The notes below the pieces were generated by a model, which had not been told where the DNA came from, ran no database searches, and saw only the letters and a program-made list of their open reading frames with translations. Of a DNA stretch of 64,000 nucleotides, positions 63,787 through 64,000 are shown piece after piece; within the stretch, counting starts at the first letter, position 1; each line of letters begins with the position of its first letter. The translations under genes were made by a program, and so were the position numbers. Source of the DNA: Cognatundibacterium aquatile (GTDB lineage Bacteria > Pseudomonadota > Gammaproteobacteria > Burkholderiales > Burkholderiaceae_D); NCBI RefSeq assembly GCF_014699135.1, contig NZ_JACOFT010000001.1:744001-808000 (forward strand), read 5' to 3'.

Positions 63787-64000
63787 TTAGTGCTTGTGTA
63801 ATCCACCCATCAGTAGGCCGATGCGGGTCGCATCAAATTCTTCTACTTTCAGCTCGCCAGTGATACAGCCACCCGACATCACCAGTATGCGGTCAGCCAG
63901 GGCGCGGACTTCTTCCAACTCCACAGACACTAACAGTATGGCGACACCGGCATCGCGCATCGCCAGCAGGCGCGCGTGCAGACTTTCTATGGTGCCGATA
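63787..64000 (-). CDS. Nucleoside ABC transporter ATP-binding protein (3' part)
   Basis: The gene enters from the right edge; only the last 71 codons are in the window. The visible end reads IESLHARLLAMRDAG, then VSVELEEVRALADRILVMSGG, the switch-region helix and D-loop-distal strand of ABC ATPases. In the duplicated NupA/YufO-type ATPase this corresponds to the second nucleotide-binding domain. It ends at TAA 63787-63789, followed by the two permease genes. Confidence 0.85.
   Translation of the reverse strand, partial: IGTIESLHARLLAMRDAGVAILLVSVELEEVRALADRILVMSGGCITGELKVEEFDATRIGLLMGGLHKH

Overview
The window reads as one continuous stretch of a betaproteobacterial chromosome. The complete division and cell-wall (dcw) cluster has the Burkholderiales order, running mraZ to ftsZ without murB and followed by lpxC. 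Other hallmarks of that order are DUF1631, dxs-ispA-xseB, an RNase P RNA, a lipase with its foldase, and moderate G+C. An Oxalobacteraceae-like organism is the best guess; this is an inference, because no rRNA is present.

Layout. 1-2.4 kb: a DUF429 protein, a TetR regulator and an Hsp15-like S4 protein. 2.6-10 kb: a fatty-acid beta-oxidation block (TetR regulator, acyl-CoA dehydrogenase, 3-hydroxyacyl-CoA dehydrogenase/hydratase fusion, thiolase, crotonase-fold protein) with candidate TetR operators upstream of the regulator. 10-14.3 kb: a secreted nuclease, a small basic protein, an MFS transporter and a ThDP enzyme. 14.4-14.75 kb: rnpB. 15-18.2 kb: a membrane-bound GGDEF-EAL sensor. 18.5-35.8 kb: the dcw cluster, opened by MraZ-type repeats and closed by a strong terminator, with a separate ftsZ promoter. 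35.8-39.1 kb: an exported subtilisin and an RCC1-repeat lipoprotein on the opposite strand, lying between ftsZ and the peroxiredoxin/lpxC pair. 41.1-44.2 kb: the isoprenoid genes dxs-ispA-xseB. 44.6-48.8 kb: DUF1631, then lipase and foldase. 49.4-56.3 kb: Rieske oxygenase, DMT exporter, sulfurtransferase, ZIP transporter, Tat-exported dienelactone hydrolase and lactate permease. 56.4-59 kb: an MBL/beta-CASP protein and an orphan gene. 59.1-64 kb: a nucleoside uptake and salvage operon (ABC transporter, nucleoside hydrolase, 2-oxoglutarate/Fe(II) oxygenase, cytidine deaminase), cut by the window end.

The two observations most worth following are these. First, a family of about 78-bp elements with ATACT-C6/7 ends occurs three times in gene-free gaps, and its ends resemble CsoR/RcnR-type operators. 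Second, an IPNS-like 2-oxoglutarate oxygenase sits inside a nucleoside-salvage operon, which suggests an oxidative pyrimidine or nucleoside salvage step in bacteria. Smaller points are a predicted leaderless lpxC mRNA, a nested dyad upstream of the lipase, a perfect 25-bp palindrome at a ZIP gene that lacks an ATG start, and a terminator that overlaps the stop codon of a small basic protein.
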